Both the position numbers and the translations under genes were made by a program. 64,000 nt of DNA. Origin: Dyadobacter subterraneus (lineage in GTDB: Bacteria > Bacteroidota > Bacteroidia > Cytophagales > Spirosomataceae). Under the pieces are notes generated by a model. That model did not search any database. It saw nothing but the letters and a program-made list of their open reading frames with translations, and was not told the origin of the DNA. The first letter of the stretch is position 1. Each line of letters begins with the position of its first letter. This document shows positions 46,377 through 56,173 of the stretch, one piece after another. The stretch lies in NCBI RefSeq assembly GCF_015221875.1, contig NZ_JACYGY010000001.1, positions 992,001-1,056,000 on the forward strand, read 5' to 3'.

Positions 46377-46967
46377 TAATGTGATTCCTGATTTTTTTTC
46401 AAGGATTGCTTTCTTCTTCAACTTTGAAAACATGCTTGTACTCATGCGAAGATAGCTTGCAATGTGCCTGTCATCAACCTGGAAAAAAATAGCTGGAAAA
46501 TCTTTACCAAATTTTACAAAAAGATCTTCTTCGGTCAAAGTGTAAAGGTCCTGCATTCTTTTTTCAAAACGGGTTAACCTTCTTTCCAGAATTTTCCCTG
46601 ATACCTTTTCAAGATCAGGATTCATGAGCATGAGTGCCTGGAAATCCTTTTTGCTTATACCATAAAGCTTGACATCCGTGCACGTTTCGACATAGTCCAT
46701 CGATAATTCGTCATCAACAAAAGTAGCGGAGGTCATGATACAATCACCTGCCATGTCAAAACCATGCGTCCATTCCTGGTCATGATGACGATAAAAATTA
46801 CGTGTGATACCTTCTGCGATGAAGTAAACCATATCCTGTGGGCGCTCAGGCGAAATTAAAATAGTACCCTGTTTAAATTCAGATATAACAAGTTTTTGAA
46901 GAACTGCATTGTAAGTTCTCTCACTTATAATGTTGTAGTTACAGAGTAACGCGAAAATTTTGTGCAT
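46374..46967 (-). CDS. Crp/Fnr family transcriptional regulator
   Basis: This 197-residue regulator has an N-terminal cyclic-nucleotide-binding-like fold (FKQGTILISPERPQDMVYFIAEGITRNFY). A helical linker (LERRLTRFEKRMQDLYTLTEEDLFVKF) and a C-terminal winged helix follow (DDRHIASYLRMSTSMFSKLKKK). The usual phosphate-binding RxS of true cAMP receptors is not seen, so a different ligand or none is likely. Such proteins are common in Bacteroidota. It has no operon partner and no target gene is evident nearby. Confidence 0.88.
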   Translation of the reverse strand: MHKIFALLCNYNIISERTYNAVLQKLVISEFKQGTILISPERPQDMVYFIAEGITRNFYRHHDQEWTHGFDMAGDCIMTSATFVDDELSMDYVETCTDVKLYGISKKDFQALMLMNPDLEKVSGKILERRLTRFEKRMQDLYTLTEEDLFVKFGKDFPAIFFQVDDRHIASYLRMSTSMFSKLKKKAILEKKSGITL

Positions 46968-47081
46968 ACGTTGGCATGAAAAATAATACTTTTCAAGAAA
47001 TACCCGTTGCTGATTTTCATACCGTTGATTTTAAAATTACTCATTTTTGAAGAAAAGAAATAGTATTTCTTCGTCCGGTTT

Positions 47082-47122
47082 AAAAAAAACGGGAGCTATC
47101 AGTATAGCTCCCGTTTTTTTTA
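47082..47122. terminator. Bidirectional terminator
   Basis: An 18-base stem (A run plus CGGGAGCTAT and its complement) with a 4-base loop and T runs on both strands, just past the stop of the DUF2723 gene. Confidence 0.9.
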
Positions 47123-47133
47123 ATCAGATTGAC

Positions 47134-50112
47134 TTACTGAGCCGGATTTCCGTACATGTTAAAAGCTGCCATATGTTTCTGGAAAATAGCTTCATATTTT
47201 TTAGCAGCAGCTTCTTGTTTAGCCTCTTTACATTCATGAACAATCGTTTGCAGAATGTATAAATCTACCTGGCTGTCACGGCGTTTGGTAGTAGGATTTT
47301 CTCTTGACCAGGTCAGGTTTTCGTCTGAGCGATTTGCCATTACGTCAGCAATTTCAAGTGCCTTTTTCGTTTCGCCAAGATCAAAAAGTGTCCCGATGAA
47401 ATTCGAAGAAATCTGATCGTAGGGAATACTCTTGTCCGGCATCACGGTCAATGCCTTTTCCATTGCTTTTTTCGCTTCGCCTGTTTTACCATCTGCAATC
47501 AGCTGACCGGCCAATCTTAGGAAAGCGATACGTGCTGTAAATATTGGAGAACCAAGATATGTGTTGTCGTAATATGTTTTTGGATTGTCAAGATCTCTCC
47601 AAAACATTTTCGTCATCAAATTCTTGTACATGATATCTGAATTCACATAACCGTCAGAAGCACCCGGAACTTTCACAGGCAGCAAACGGTAGGCATAACC
47701 TTCCAATTGCATGTATTCTTTCAGATTAAGATAGCTCGATCCGCCCAACGTTGAAGAGAAATAAATTGGTCTTTTCCAGTCGTTGGTAGCAATCATATCA
47801 AGCATCATCAGATCCGATTTGTACAAATCACCTTTCCCAACAGTCCAGCTGATAGAATCGCTTAGATAAGGCAAAAGATCACTTTTGATAATATTCATTT
47901 TCTTCACAGCTTCAACATCCACTGGAAGGAAAAGGATAGATGATGGCAAAATCGAAGTCATATCACCACTCGTAAGCGGCACCTGAATGGCTTTATTTTC
48001 CTGTTTTACCAGTCCCATATATTCTTTCAAATTGATACCATTTTTAACACTTGGTATTTCATAAAAAGGAACAATGTCATTCTTGCCAAAAGCATAATTG
48101 TTTTTATCCAAGGAAATCGGAAGTGCCTCTGACAAATACGTTTTACGTTTCATCTGGTCAATATACCAGTCGGTACCCAAAAGACTTAGGTTACAAACGC
48201 GAACATCCGTTCTGAATCCTTCCACTTCCTGAACGTACCACAGAGGGAACGTATCGTTATCACCACCTGTAAACAAAATCGCATTAGGAGCGCAGGAATT
48301 CAGTAGGTTTTTTGCAAAATCAACTGAATGGTAACGGTGATCACGGTTGTGATTATCCCAGCCTTTTGCTCCCATAATAACAGGAACGATCAGACTTATT
48401 CCGGTTGCAACACCGGCGCGGGCCAATGAATTTTTGACAATTTTGTTCAATCCATCTGCCAAAGCAATGACGCCAATACCAATCCACATACAGAAAATGT
48501 AGAATGAACCGACATAAATATAATCCCGTTCACGCGGCTCGGTAGGAGGTGAGTTCAGGTAAACAACAAGTGCAACACCGGTTAGTAAAAATAGCAATCC
48601 AAGAACAAGTAAATCGCGCTGACGGCGGAAATACATGATCACAACACCAAAAAGTCCAAGGATAAACGGCAGCATAAAGAAGTTGTCATGCGCCTTGTTG
48701 TTTTCAATAATAGACGGGAATTTTTTAAACGCATCCCATGGTAAAAGATTTCCTGCACCTTCTTCATCACTTTCACGGCCAACGAAATTCCAAAGGAAAT
48801 AACGCCAGTACATATGCCCGATCTGGTATGAAAACATGAAAGAGAGGTTATGCGCCATTGTAGGTTTTTGTCCCTCGGCCAGTCCTGTCATTTGCTGATA
48901 AAGCTGCGGGTGACCTGCTTGCGTGCTATACATACGAGGCAAAAGCATGCTGCTGCCTGGTTCGTATTCGTATTCCGGACGGTAATCGTAGATTGTATAT
49001 TTTCCGGCTTCTTTGCGGTACATCGGGGCACCACGTTTCTGGCTTGTGGGGCGGGATACAAAAGATGGTCCGTATAACAAAGGACGACTTCCGTATTGCT
49101 CTCTTTTCAAATAAGAAACGAAACTAAGAACGTCATTCGGGTTATTTTCATTGATTGGCGGATTGTATTCTGCACGTACCAGAACCATCAGGTAACACGC
49201 ATAACCAACCAAAATAAAAGCAAGTGATAAAAGACCGGTATTCAATAAAACCTTCGCTTTTCTCTGAGAATAAATAATGCCCCAAATCAATGAGCCAAGG
49301 AAAATAATGATAAAGAATATTACACCGGATTTAAAAGGAAGACCAAGTGAGTTGACGAAAAATATCTCGAATTTACCAGCGATACTTGGAAGTCCAGGGA
49401 TAATTCCGGAGTTAATAATAGCCAGTATAACAAGACCTCCAACAAATGCAATTACTCCTCCAAAAACGCCTGGTTTAGGATATTTTTTGAAATAATAAAC
49501 CAACGCAAGAGCAGGAATTGTAACAAGGTTAAGCAAATGGACACCGATAGAAAGTCCAACCAGATAAGCCGTGAAAATTAACCAGCGGTTTTCAGCAGCT
49601 GGATCTTCGATGCGCTCCCATTTGAAAACAGCCCAGATTACAATGGCTGTAAAGAAAGATGACATTCCGTAAACTTCCGCTTCAACAGCTGAAAACCAGA
49701 ATGAATCAGACCAGGTATATGCCAAAGCACCAACAACGCCTGAACCCATAAGAAGAAGAATATCTCCCTGAGTTAATTCCTCGTCCGTTTTGCCAATTAT
49801 TTTACGGGCTAAAAGCGTGATAGTCCAGAACAGGAAAAGAATGGTAAAAGCACTGCTGAGTACTGAAACCATATTGACCCAGTAAGCAACATTGGTAAGA
49901 TCACCGAAAGCAAACATGGAGAAAATTCTTCCGATCAAAAGGAAAAAGGGAGCTCCCGGTGGGTGAGGAACCTGTAACTTGAATGCACAGGCAATAAATT
50001 CGCCGCAATCCCAAAAGCTGGCCGTTCGTTCAACGGTAAGTGCGTATGTTAGAAATGCAATGGCGAAAACAATCCAACCCGTAAGGTTGTTGGAACGGTT
50101 GAAACGGGTCAT
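47134..50112 (-). CDS. DUF2723 protein, TMEM260/PMT-like glycosyltransferase candidate
   Basis: This 992-residue inner-membrane protein has about a dozen helices in the first 590 residues and a C-terminal soluble region with TPR-like helices. The N-terminal signature FWDCGEFI (D35 and E38) is diagnostic of DUF2723. The animal homologue TMEM260 is a protein O-mannosyltransferase, and PMT enzymes use an acidic residue in the same first loop. In Bacteroidota it is a candidate for protein O-glycosylation or lipid-linked sugar transfer, which is inference. A promoter lies upstream at 50217-50245 and a terminator downstream. Confidence 0.85.
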   Translation of the reverse strand: MTRFNRSNNLTGWIVFAIAFLTYALTVERTASFWDCGEFIACAFKLQVPHPPGAPFFLLIGRIFSMFAFGDLTNVAYWVNMVSVLSSAFTILFLFWTITLLARKIIGKTDEELTQGDILLLMGSGVVGALAYTWSDSFWFSAVEAEVYGMSSFFTAIVIWAVFKWERIEDPAAENRWLIFTAYLVGLSIGVHLLNLVTIPALALVYYFKKYPKPGVFGGVIAFVGGLVILAIINSGIIPGLPSIAGKFEIFFVNSLGLPFKSGVIFFIIIFLGSLIWGIIYSQRKAKVLLNTGLLSLAFILVGYACYLMVLVRAEYNPPINENNPNDVLSFVSYLKREQYGSRPLLYGPSFVSRPTSQKRGAPMYRKEAGKYTIYDYRPEYEYEPGSSMLLPRMYSTQAGHPQLYQQMTGLAEGQKPTMAHNLSFMFSYQIGHMYWRYFLWNFVGRESDEEGAGNLLPWDAFKKFPSIIENNKAHDNFFMLPFILGLFGVVIMYFRRQRDLLVLGLLFLLTGVALVVYLNSPPTEPRERDYIYVGSFYIFCMWIGIGVIALADGLNKIVKNSLARAGVATGISLIVPVIMGAKGWDNHNRDHRYHSVDFAKNLLNSCAPNAILFTGGDNDTFPLWYVQEVEGFRTDVRVCNLSLLGTDWYIDQMKRKTYLSEALPISLDKNNYAFGKNDIVPFYEIPSVKNGINLKEYMGLVKQENKAIQVPLTSGDMTSILPSSILFLPVDVEAVKKMNIIKSDLLPYLSDSISWTVGKGDLYKSDLMMLDMIATNDWKRPIYFSSTLGGSSYLNLKEYMQLEGYAYRLLPVKVPGASDGYVNSDIMYKNLMTKMFWRDLDNPKTYYDNTYLGSPIFTARIAFLRLAGQLIADGKTGEAKKAMEKALTVMPDKSIPYDQISSNFIGTLFDLGETKKALEIADVMANRSDENLTWSRENPTTKRRDSQVDLYILQTIVHECKEAKQEAAAKKYEAIFQKHMAAFNMYGNPAQ

Positions 50113-50216
50113 TATAATAGTTTATGGTTATGAGTTTAAAGGTAATTAGGGAGTTTTTGGACAGTTTTATCCAGCCACATTTCTCCAAAAAATAACTGCA
50201 TATTTAATCGGTGCCT

Positions 50217-50245
50217 CAAAATTAGCAAAATAACCTCAACGGCAA
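50217..50245 (-). promoter_or_regulatory. Promoter with -33 TTG and -7 TAATTTTG
   Basis: On the minus strand TTG (50243-50245), 18 bases, then TAATTTTG (50217-50224), about 105 bases upstream of the DUF2723 gene. Confidence 0.5.
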
Positions 50246-50355
50246 GGGTTAAGAGATCTTAAAAAGTGTTAAACGATTTGTTTATGACAATTTTTAAGAA
50301 TACAATCTTATCCTAAAAGTGCAGTAAAGCCACAGAATGAGGCATTAGATTTTTA

Positions 50356-51684
50356 TTAAACTTTATAAAAAATCCATTTCGCCAGTTCTTTGTAGGTAAC
50401 CTTTTTGCCATACATCAATATACCAACCCGGTAAATACGCGATGCAACCCATATTGTGCCGATAAAGCCCAGAACAAGAAAAACCATCGACAAGGCAATC
50501 TGCCAGGCAGGGACACCAAACGGTATCCGAACCATCATAATGATCGGCGACGTGAACGGAATCATGGAAGTCCAGAACGCGAGGTTTCCATCAGGATCCC
50601 GAAGTACGAACTGGGCAAAAACAAAGGAGAAAATTATTGGTAAGGTAATAGGCAGCATAAATTGCTGAGTGTCTGCGTCATTATCCACGGCAGCTCCGAC
50701 AGCACCAAAAAGTGCGCTGTAAAACAAATACCCACCCAGATAATAAAACAAAAAGCAGGAAACAATTAGTGGAATATTCAAACTGTTAACAGCACCCAGA
50801 ACCTCAGCAACCGGGTTATCAACACCCGAAGCTGCCATTTGAGAAGCCGGCATGCCTTTCTGAATTTTTTGCATTTCCTGTTGAATCTGCTTGGAATCTT
50901 TTGGAATTTTTGCACTCAAAACATTGGAAGCGACGGCTGTAAGTGAAATGGTAAGAAAAATCCAGAGTATAAATTGTGTTAATCCAACCAATGCCACACC
51001 GATTATTTTCCCCATCATCAGCTGATAAGGTTTTACCGAAGAAATAATTACTTCCACGATCCGGCTTGTTTTTTCTTCCGTTACGCCGCGCATTACCTGA
51101 GTTCCGTAAATAAAAACAGACATATAGATAAGGAATGCGCAAATTCCGCCAATGACCGTCGCCGCACCAGAGCTACTCGTTTTTTCACCTTCTTCGCTCA
51201 GACTTATGGTTTCAGAATGGACATTGACCCGGGAATCTTCCAGAATTTTATGAGTTATACCGGCTTCCGAAAGTTTAATATTTTCAATCTGTTTTTCAAT
51301 AACATACTCAATATCAGATTTAAGCTCCATACTCACATTTTTAGCGGCATAGATCCTCACACTTTTGGGCGAGGTAATTACATTTTTGGGAATATAAACC
51401 AACGCATTGGCCTCACCTCCGGCAAAATGAATTTTTGCAGAATCAATTGAAGATTTGAGATAGGAAAATTTGATCGATTCTGAATCCTTAAATTCATTAG
51501 TGAAAAGTCCGCTTTCATCAACAACCTGAACCGTTTTGCTATCCACCGAACTGATCGCCATCCAGATTACCAGGGCATATCCTCCTACAAAAAGTACCGG
51601 GGCAAGAATCGTCATGATCAAAAATGACTTTTTCTTCACCCGAACCATGTATTCCCTTTTTATAACCAGAAATATATTTCGCAT
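50356..51684 (-). CDS. ABC transporter permease, NatB/ABC-2 type
   Basis: This 442-residue permease has one N-terminal membrane helix, a large extracytoplasmic domain (about residues 45-180), then five C-terminal helices. That is the ABC2_membrane_3 (NatB) layout. GVTEEKTSRIVEVIISSVKPYQLMMGKI is a strong family signature for the coupling region. With the ATPase gene 42 bases upstream on the same strand it forms an exporter of the NatAB type, which moves Na+ or peptides and lipids in other bacteria. The substrate is unknown here. Confidence 0.9.
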   Translation of the reverse strand: MRNIFLVIKREYMVRVKKKSFLIMTILAPVLFVGGYALVIWMAISSVDSKTVQVVDESGLFTNEFKDSESIKFSYLKSSIDSAKIHFAGGEANALVYIPKNVITSPKSVRIYAAKNVSMELKSDIEYVIEKQIENIKLSEAGITHKILEDSRVNVHSETISLSEEGEKTSSSGAATVIGGICAFLIYMSVFIYGTQVMRGVTEEKTSRIVEVIISSVKPYQLMMGKIIGVALVGLTQFILWIFLTISLTAVASNVLSAKIPKDSKQIQQEMQKIQKGMPASQMAASGVDNPVAEVLGAVNSLNIPLIVSCFLFYYLGGYLFYSALFGAVGAAVDNDADTQQFMLPITLPIIFSFVFAQFVLRDPDGNLAFWTSMIPFTSPIIMMVRIPFGVPAWQIALSMVFLVLGFIGTIWVASRIYRVGILMYGKKVTYKELAKWIFYKV

Positions 51685-51726
51685 TATCTTAATTTAGTTA
51701 GAGAGTATTTTTAATATCGATGAAGA

Positions 51727-52641
51727 TCAGGCTTCGGGAACTTCGTTGACCGCACGCATGAAAATATCACTCATGGTAGGAATATTTTCACCAAAAGAAC
51801 GAATTTCAACTTGTGGAAGAAGATCGCTCAAAAGTTCATTCGCGGTAATATGGTTTGGAAGATGAATATTAGTACGCAGAAATTCATTTTCGCCATGCGT
51901 GGTTTTTTCCAGTTGATATTTATGTTCCAATCCATTCAGATTTCCACGATATTCAACAAAAAACGTATTGGTTTTGAATTGTTCCTTTATCAAGGATTTT
52001 GGTCCGTCCAGTACTTTTTTGGCACGGTGAATCAGAGCAATATTGTCACAAAGTTCTTCAACTGTTTCCATACGGTGGGTTGAAAAAATGATCGTGCTGC
52101 CTTTTTGTTTCAGTTCCAGAATTTCATCACGGATCAGATTGGCATTGATCGGATCAAAACCGGAAAATGGTTCATCAAGAATAATCAGTGCCGGTTCGTG
52201 CAAAACTGTGGATACAAACTGTACTTTTTGCTGCATACCTTTTGACAGATCCGACACGCTTTTATCCCACCAGGTTTTTATATCAAACTTGATAAACCAG
52301 ATTTTTAGTTTTTCCATGGCTTCCTTTTGGGATAAGCCTTTCAGTTGGGCAAGATAAAGAAGCTGCTCGCCGACTTTCATTTTTTTGTATAAGCCGCGTT
52401 CTTCGGGCAGATAACCAATTTTTGAAATATGCTGCGGACCAAGTGGCTGGCCGTCAAAGAAAACCTGTCCGGAATCAGGGCCGGTAATTTGGTTGATAAT
52501 ACGTATAAGAGAAGTTTTTCCGGCACCATTAGGGCCTAAAAGTCCAAAAATACAGCCTTTGGGAATATTGAGACTGACATCATCCAGCGCACGATGATTG
52601 GAATAATCTTTCGTAATGTTTTGAACTTCTATAATATTCAT
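51727..52641 (-). CDS. ABC transporter ATP-binding protein, NatA type
   Basis: This 304-residue ATPase has Walker A GPNGAGKTS, Q-loop and LPEERGLYKKM, a signature DLSKGMQQK in place of LSGGQ, Walker B LIILDEPFSGFD and the H-loop STHR. The C-terminal extension of about 80 residues is typical of NatA-like subunits (DUF4162-like). It pairs with the permease downstream. The degenerate signature (SKGMQQK) is normal for this subgroup. Confidence 0.92.
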   Translation of the reverse strand: MNIIEVQNITKDYSNHRALDDVSLNIPKGCIFGLLGPNGAGKTSLIRIINQITGPDSGQVFFDGQPLGPQHISKIGYLPEERGLYKKMKVGEQLLYLAQLKGLSQKEAMEKLKIWFIKFDIKTWWDKSVSDLSKGMQQKVQFVSTVLHEPALIILDEPFSGFDPINANLIRDEILELKQKGSTIIFSTHRMETVEELCDNIALIHRAKKVLDGPKSLIKEQFKTNTFFVEYRGNLNGLEHKYQLEKTTHGENEFLRTNIHLPNHITANELLSDLLPQVEIRSFGENIPTMSDIFMRAVNEVPEA

Positions 52642-52793
52642 CTTGTGTTAGGTAATTTTCCGTATGCCTTTTTAATATAGATTTTACATGAAATTCTGCT
52701 TATTAAAATCGGTATTCCAAAGATGCAAAGTATAAGATGCTTTACAAAGTCGAAAACTGATAAATGCTCAAATAGTCGGATTAGTGGTAAAAA

Positions 52794-52835
52794 GAGAAAG
52801 AGCCGACAACATTTTGTCGACTCTTTCAATATTTG
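52794..52835 (-). terminator. Terminator after the 52852-53289 gene
   Basis: A 14-base stem with one mismatch (GAAAGAGTCGACAA against GAAAGAGCCGACAA complement) with a T-rich minus-strand tail. Confidence 0.7.
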
Positions 52836-52851
52836 TGAATTAACTTATCCG

Positions 52852-53289
52852 TTAAAAAATATATTTTTCACGTATCTGGAAAAGTACCCAAAAGCCAAGA
52901 ACTCCACCAACAATAAAAGCGAATATTGCCAGTTGAAGAAGGTTACTGATCAGACTTAAAATTAAGGCATAATAAAGTAAATTCCATCCAGCTCTTTTTC
53001 TTGCCCGAAGTGGAGAAAATGCCATCAGATACATAATCATAATGACCGTGGCAATCAGCAAGCCAACGTACATGTAGAAACCTCCGCCGTAAGCAGCCAT
53101 GCCTATACCAATAGCAGCAGTTCCAATTCCAAAGGCGGCGAGTAAACCGAAAAGTGTGAAAATGGCTCCTACCAGCATTACATAAGGTCCATACTTTACT
53201 AGAAATTCTTTTACATTTTCAGGGAAGGGAGGAAATTTGCCCAAAAAGATTGGCTCCAATTCGTTTTCAAGGATAAGTCCGGGTTTCAT
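52852..53289 (-). CDS. Hypothetical membrane protein
   Basis: This 145-residue protein has a short amphipathic N-terminus (EPIFLGKFPPFPENVKEFL) and four hydrophobic segments, two of them Gly-rich (FGIGTAAIGIGMAAYGGG). It ends in a charged tail. I do not recognise the family. It is followed by a terminator and is separate from the ABC genes. Confidence 0.65.
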   Translation of the reverse strand: MKPGLILENELEPIFLGKFPPFPENVKEFLVKYGPYVMLVGAIFTLFGLLAAFGIGTAAIGIGMAAYGGGFYMYVGLLIATVIMIMYLMAFSPLRARKRAGWNLLYYALILSLISNLLQLAIFAFIVGGVLGFWVLFQIREKYIF

Positions 53290-53495
53290 TCAGTGAAGAA
53301 GTTTGGAAAAGTTGAGAAACAATTGATTATTTTTAGAAAGCTAGGAAAAATAGTACTAATATTCAATAAAATCGTCCAATGTATAGTATTTATTTTGCTG
53401 TTTGATAAATAAGGATTGCACAATCATGCAAGGCTTTACCCGATTTTAGCTAAGTTTACCAATCCAAACTGGTATCTCATCTCCAAAATTCTTTT

Positions 53496-54893
53496 ATGAA
53501 GAAGAACATTACTATTGTAAATCTGGCTCTTATTACGATCGCCGCGCTTGCCACAGTACTCAACGCTTACAATATCATTACGTTTTCGACGGATGTTTTA
53601 GTCGCTTTGCGTTGGACTGCGTTGGCTGGTCTGATCATTTTTGCGATCATAAAGAAAAACCTGACCACATCTATTCTTATTTCGATGCTGGTTGGTACAG
53701 AGATAGGATATGATTTTCCGGAAATTGGGACAGGACTTCACTTTTTACGGCAGATATTCCTGCAAATGATTAAAACGGTAATCGCCCCGTTACTTTTTGC
53801 AACGCTGGTTACAGGTATTGCCGGACATTCCGATTTAAAACAGGTTGGACGCATGGGTTGGAAATCGCTTCTTTATTTTGAAGTAGTAACAACTTTTGCT
53901 TTGGTAATAGGTTTGTTTTTTGCTAACTGGATTCGTCCTGGTGATGGTATTGCTATCCCGGCAAATTTCAGTGCTACTTTACCAAAAGTCGCCGAGCAAA
54001 CATGGCAGGAAATTATACTTCATTCTTTCCCGGAAAATATTGCCAAATCAATTTATCATGGAGAAGTGCTACAAATTGTGGTATTCAGTGTTCTTTTCGG
54101 GATCAGTCTTGCGTTGATACCAGCTGCTAAAAAAGAGAAATTTGTAGCCGGAATTGAAACTTTGGCTGAGGTGATGTTCAAATTCACTAAAATTATCATG
54201 CTTTTCGCTCCGATTGGTGTGGGAGCTGCCATCGCGGAAACGGTTGGACATATGGGAATCGACGTATTGAAAAACCTTGCGTTGATGCTTGCCACATTAT
54301 ATTGCGCACTGGCTGCGTTCATTTTGTTGGTTTTTGTACCAATTATGCTGTTCGCACGTATTCCGATTATCAAATTTGTCAAGAATATTTTCGAGCCCGT
54401 TTCTATTGCATTTGCTACCACAAGTTCAGAATCTGCTTTGCCAAAAGCTATGGAGAAAATGGAGAAATTTGGTGTTCCGCGTCAAATTGTTTCCTTCGTT
54501 ATGCCAACGGGTTACAGTTTCAATCTGGATGGTTCGACGCTCTATCTTGCACTTGCAACTGTTTTCGTTGCCCAGGCTACCGGAACTGAAATGTCTATCG
54601 GACAGCAGCTTTCAATGGTATTTTTATTGATGCTGACCAGTAAAGGCGTTGCAGGAATTCCAAGAGCAACACTTGTAATTTTGTTGGGTGCGATCGCCAA
54701 TTTTAATATGCCTGAATGGCCTGTGCTTCTTTTAATGGGAATTGACGAGCTTATGGATATGGCACGAACTTCTGTCAATGTGACAGGGAATTGTTTGGCA
54801 ACCGCAGTAATCGCACGATGGGAAGGAGAACTGGACGATGAAAAAATGCGTTTATCCGATCAGGTTCTGGAACAGGAAGTCGTTTCAGCCTAG
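53496..54893 (+). CDS. Dicarboxylate/amino acid:cation symporter
   Basis: This 465-residue transporter belongs to the DAACS (GltP/DctA) family, which imports glutamate, aspartate or C4-dicarboxylates with H+ or Na+. It has the two reentrant-loop signatures: ATTSSESALP in HP1 and SKGVAGIPRATL in HP2. SFNLDGSTLY and MDMARTSVNVTGN in helices 7 and 8 supply the substrate- and ion-binding residues. Two extra N-terminal helices precede the usual start (about residues 1-55). No regulator is adjacent. Confidence 0.93.
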   Translation: MKKNITIVNLALITIAALATVLNAYNIITFSTDVLVALRWTALAGLIIFAIIKKNLTTSILISMLVGTEIGYDFPEIGTGLHFLRQIFLQMIKTVIAPLLFATLVTGIAGHSDLKQVGRMGWKSLLYFEVVTTFALVIGLFFANWIRPGDGIAIPANFSATLPKVAEQTWQEIILHSFPENIAKSIYHGEVLQIVVFSVLFGISLALIPAAKKEKFVAGIETLAEVMFKFTKIIMLFAPIGVGAAIAETVGHMGIDVLKNLALMLATLYCALAAFILLVFVPIMLFARIPIIKFVKNIFEPVSIAFATTSSESALPKAMEKMEKFGVPRQIVSFVMPTGYSFNLDGSTLYLALATVFVAQATGTEMSIGQQLSMVFLLMLTSKGVAGIPRATLVILLGAIANFNMPEWPVLLLMGIDELMDMARTSVNVTGNCLATAVIARWEGELDDEKMRLSDQVLEQEVVSA

Positions 54894-54904
54894 TTTATTT
54901 TTAA

Positions 54905-54936
54905 CAGCCGAAAGCTGATAGCCGACGGCCGATAGC
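54905..54936 (+). repeat. GCTGATAGCCGA-type repeat unit before a start codon
   Basis: GCCGAAAGCTGATAGCCGAC then GGCCGATAGCT is nearly the same as the unit at 5934-5964, in the same orientation, and ends about 7 bases before ATG 54944. Confidence 0.55.
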
Positions 54937-54943
54937 TATAATT

Positions 54944-55297
54944 ATGTTCACAGTATACGGAATTCCGAATTGCAACACAGTAAAAAAAGCAAGAACCTGG
55001 CTTGATGAAAAAGGTATCGCATATACTTTTCATGACTACAAGAAAAAAGGTATCACCGAAGAAAAGATAACAGGCTGGTTTCAATTTTTTCCATGGGAAA
55101 AACTTGTCAATAAAGCCGGAACGACCTGGAAACAATTATCCGATGAAGAAAAAACATCTGTCATAGACGAAAAGTCTGCAACTAAATTAATGATATCGAA
55201 AAACTCAGTGATTAAAAGACCACTGATTGAAGACGCATCTGGAAAAGCCCTTACCCTTGGTTTTTCAGAGACAGAATTCGAGAGGGCGTTTTTATAG
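54944..55297 (+). CDS. Spx/ArsC (YffB-like) family protein
   Basis: This 117-residue protein has the thioredoxin-fold ArsC/Spx layout: VYGIPNCNTVKKARTWLDEKGI at the start, with a single Cys (C10), then DYKKKGI and SVIKRPLIE, the segment holding the conserved Arg. With one Cys and no second CxxC partner it is closer to YffB-type proteins than to arsenate reductase or Spx. It follows the symporter gene and directly follows a repeat unit. The function of this subgroup is unclear. Confidence 0.85.
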   Translation: MFTVYGIPNCNTVKKARTWLDEKGIAYTFHDYKKKGITEEKITGWFQFFPWEKLVNKAGTTWKQLSDEEKTSVIDEKSATKLMISKNSVIKRPLIEDASGKALTLGFSETEFERAFL

Positions 55298-55323
55298 TAA
55301 TTGTATTTTTGACAATATTCCAT

Positions 55324-55354
55324 GAGAGAGCAAATTTATGCTCTCTCTCTTTTT
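55324..55354 (+). terminator. Rho-independent terminator
   Basis: A 9-base stem (GAGAGAGCA and its complement) with a 6-base loop and T run after the Spx-like gene. Confidence 0.75.
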
Positions 55355-55436
55355 ATCCATTACATAGTTTATACCACTCTTATACTTTGGCACGATTTTG
55401 AAACGGTAACCAGCGCAAACTACTCATCCTGACAAA

Positions 55437-56117
55437 ATGTTAATCAACGAACACACTGAAAGTCTTATTTCTGAAAGAGTTAAGGCAATTGAGGCAATTG
55501 CAGACCAACTTCCGGCGATTGTCATTGTACATAGAATTGAAGATTTTTCGGTGGTTTATATGTCTCCTAAAGGATTATCCCTATTAGGTGTCAGTCTTGA
55601 TGAGTTAAAACAAATGCGCGCCGAATATCAGCACCGGTTTTTTAATATTGAAGATTCGGATGATTACTGGCCAAAGTTCAAAGTGATGCTGTCAAAAAAT
55701 GATATGGACAGCAGTATTTCCTATTTCCAGCAGGTGAAACTTGCGGGTAGCGAAAATTGGGCCTGGTATATAAGCGCAACCAAATTATTTATGCAGGACG
55801 AAGAGGGAAATGCTTTTTTATGTATCACCACGGCTACGGCCATTGATGAAATGAAACATATGCCTGCAAAAGCTGAACGTTTGCTGGAAGAAAGTACTTT
55901 TCTGCGGGAGAATTATCAAAAATTTTCAACTTTGGGGAAACGCGAGAAAGAAATTTTAAAAATGGTTTCTTACGGCAAAAGTTCGCCGGAAATATCAGAA
56001 GAATTAGGAATTGCATCAGCGACTGTGGATGCACATCGAAAAAATATTAAGAAGAAATTGTCAATAAGTTCATACTATGATTTCGCCCAATATGCCCGGG
56101 CTTTTGATCTTATTTAA
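55437..56117 (+). CDS. LuxR-type transcriptional regulator with a PAS-like sensor domain
   Basis: This 226-residue regulator has an N-terminal PAS-fold domain (about residues 15-135, with VIVHRIEDFSVVYMSPKG and WAWYISATKLF). A C-terminal LuxR-type helix-turn-helix follows (LGKREKEILKMVSYGKSSPEISEELGI with TVDAHRKNIKKKL). There is no receiver domain or kinase, so it is a one-component sensor. Its neighbours give no target or ligand. A strong terminator follows. Confidence 0.88.
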   Translation: MLINEHTESLISERVKAIEAIADQLPAIVIVHRIEDFSVVYMSPKGLSLLGVSLDELKQMRAEYQHRFFNIEDSDDYWPKFKVMLSKNDMDSSISYFQQVKLAGSENWAWYISATKLFMQDEEGNAFLCITTATAIDEMKHMPAKAERLLEESTFLRENYQKFSTLGKREKEILKMVSYGKSSPEISEELGIASATVDAHRKNIKKKLSISSYYDFAQYARAFDLI

Positions 56118-56120
56118 ACA

Positions 56121-56155
56121 AAAAATGAGTCAGGCTGATACTGACTCATTTTGTT
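56121..56155. terminator. Bidirectional terminator
   Basis: A 12-base stem (AAAATGAGTCAG and its complement) with a 7-base loop and T run between convergent genes. Confidence 0.85.
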
Positions 56156-56173
56156 AAATCAATATTACCCTTC

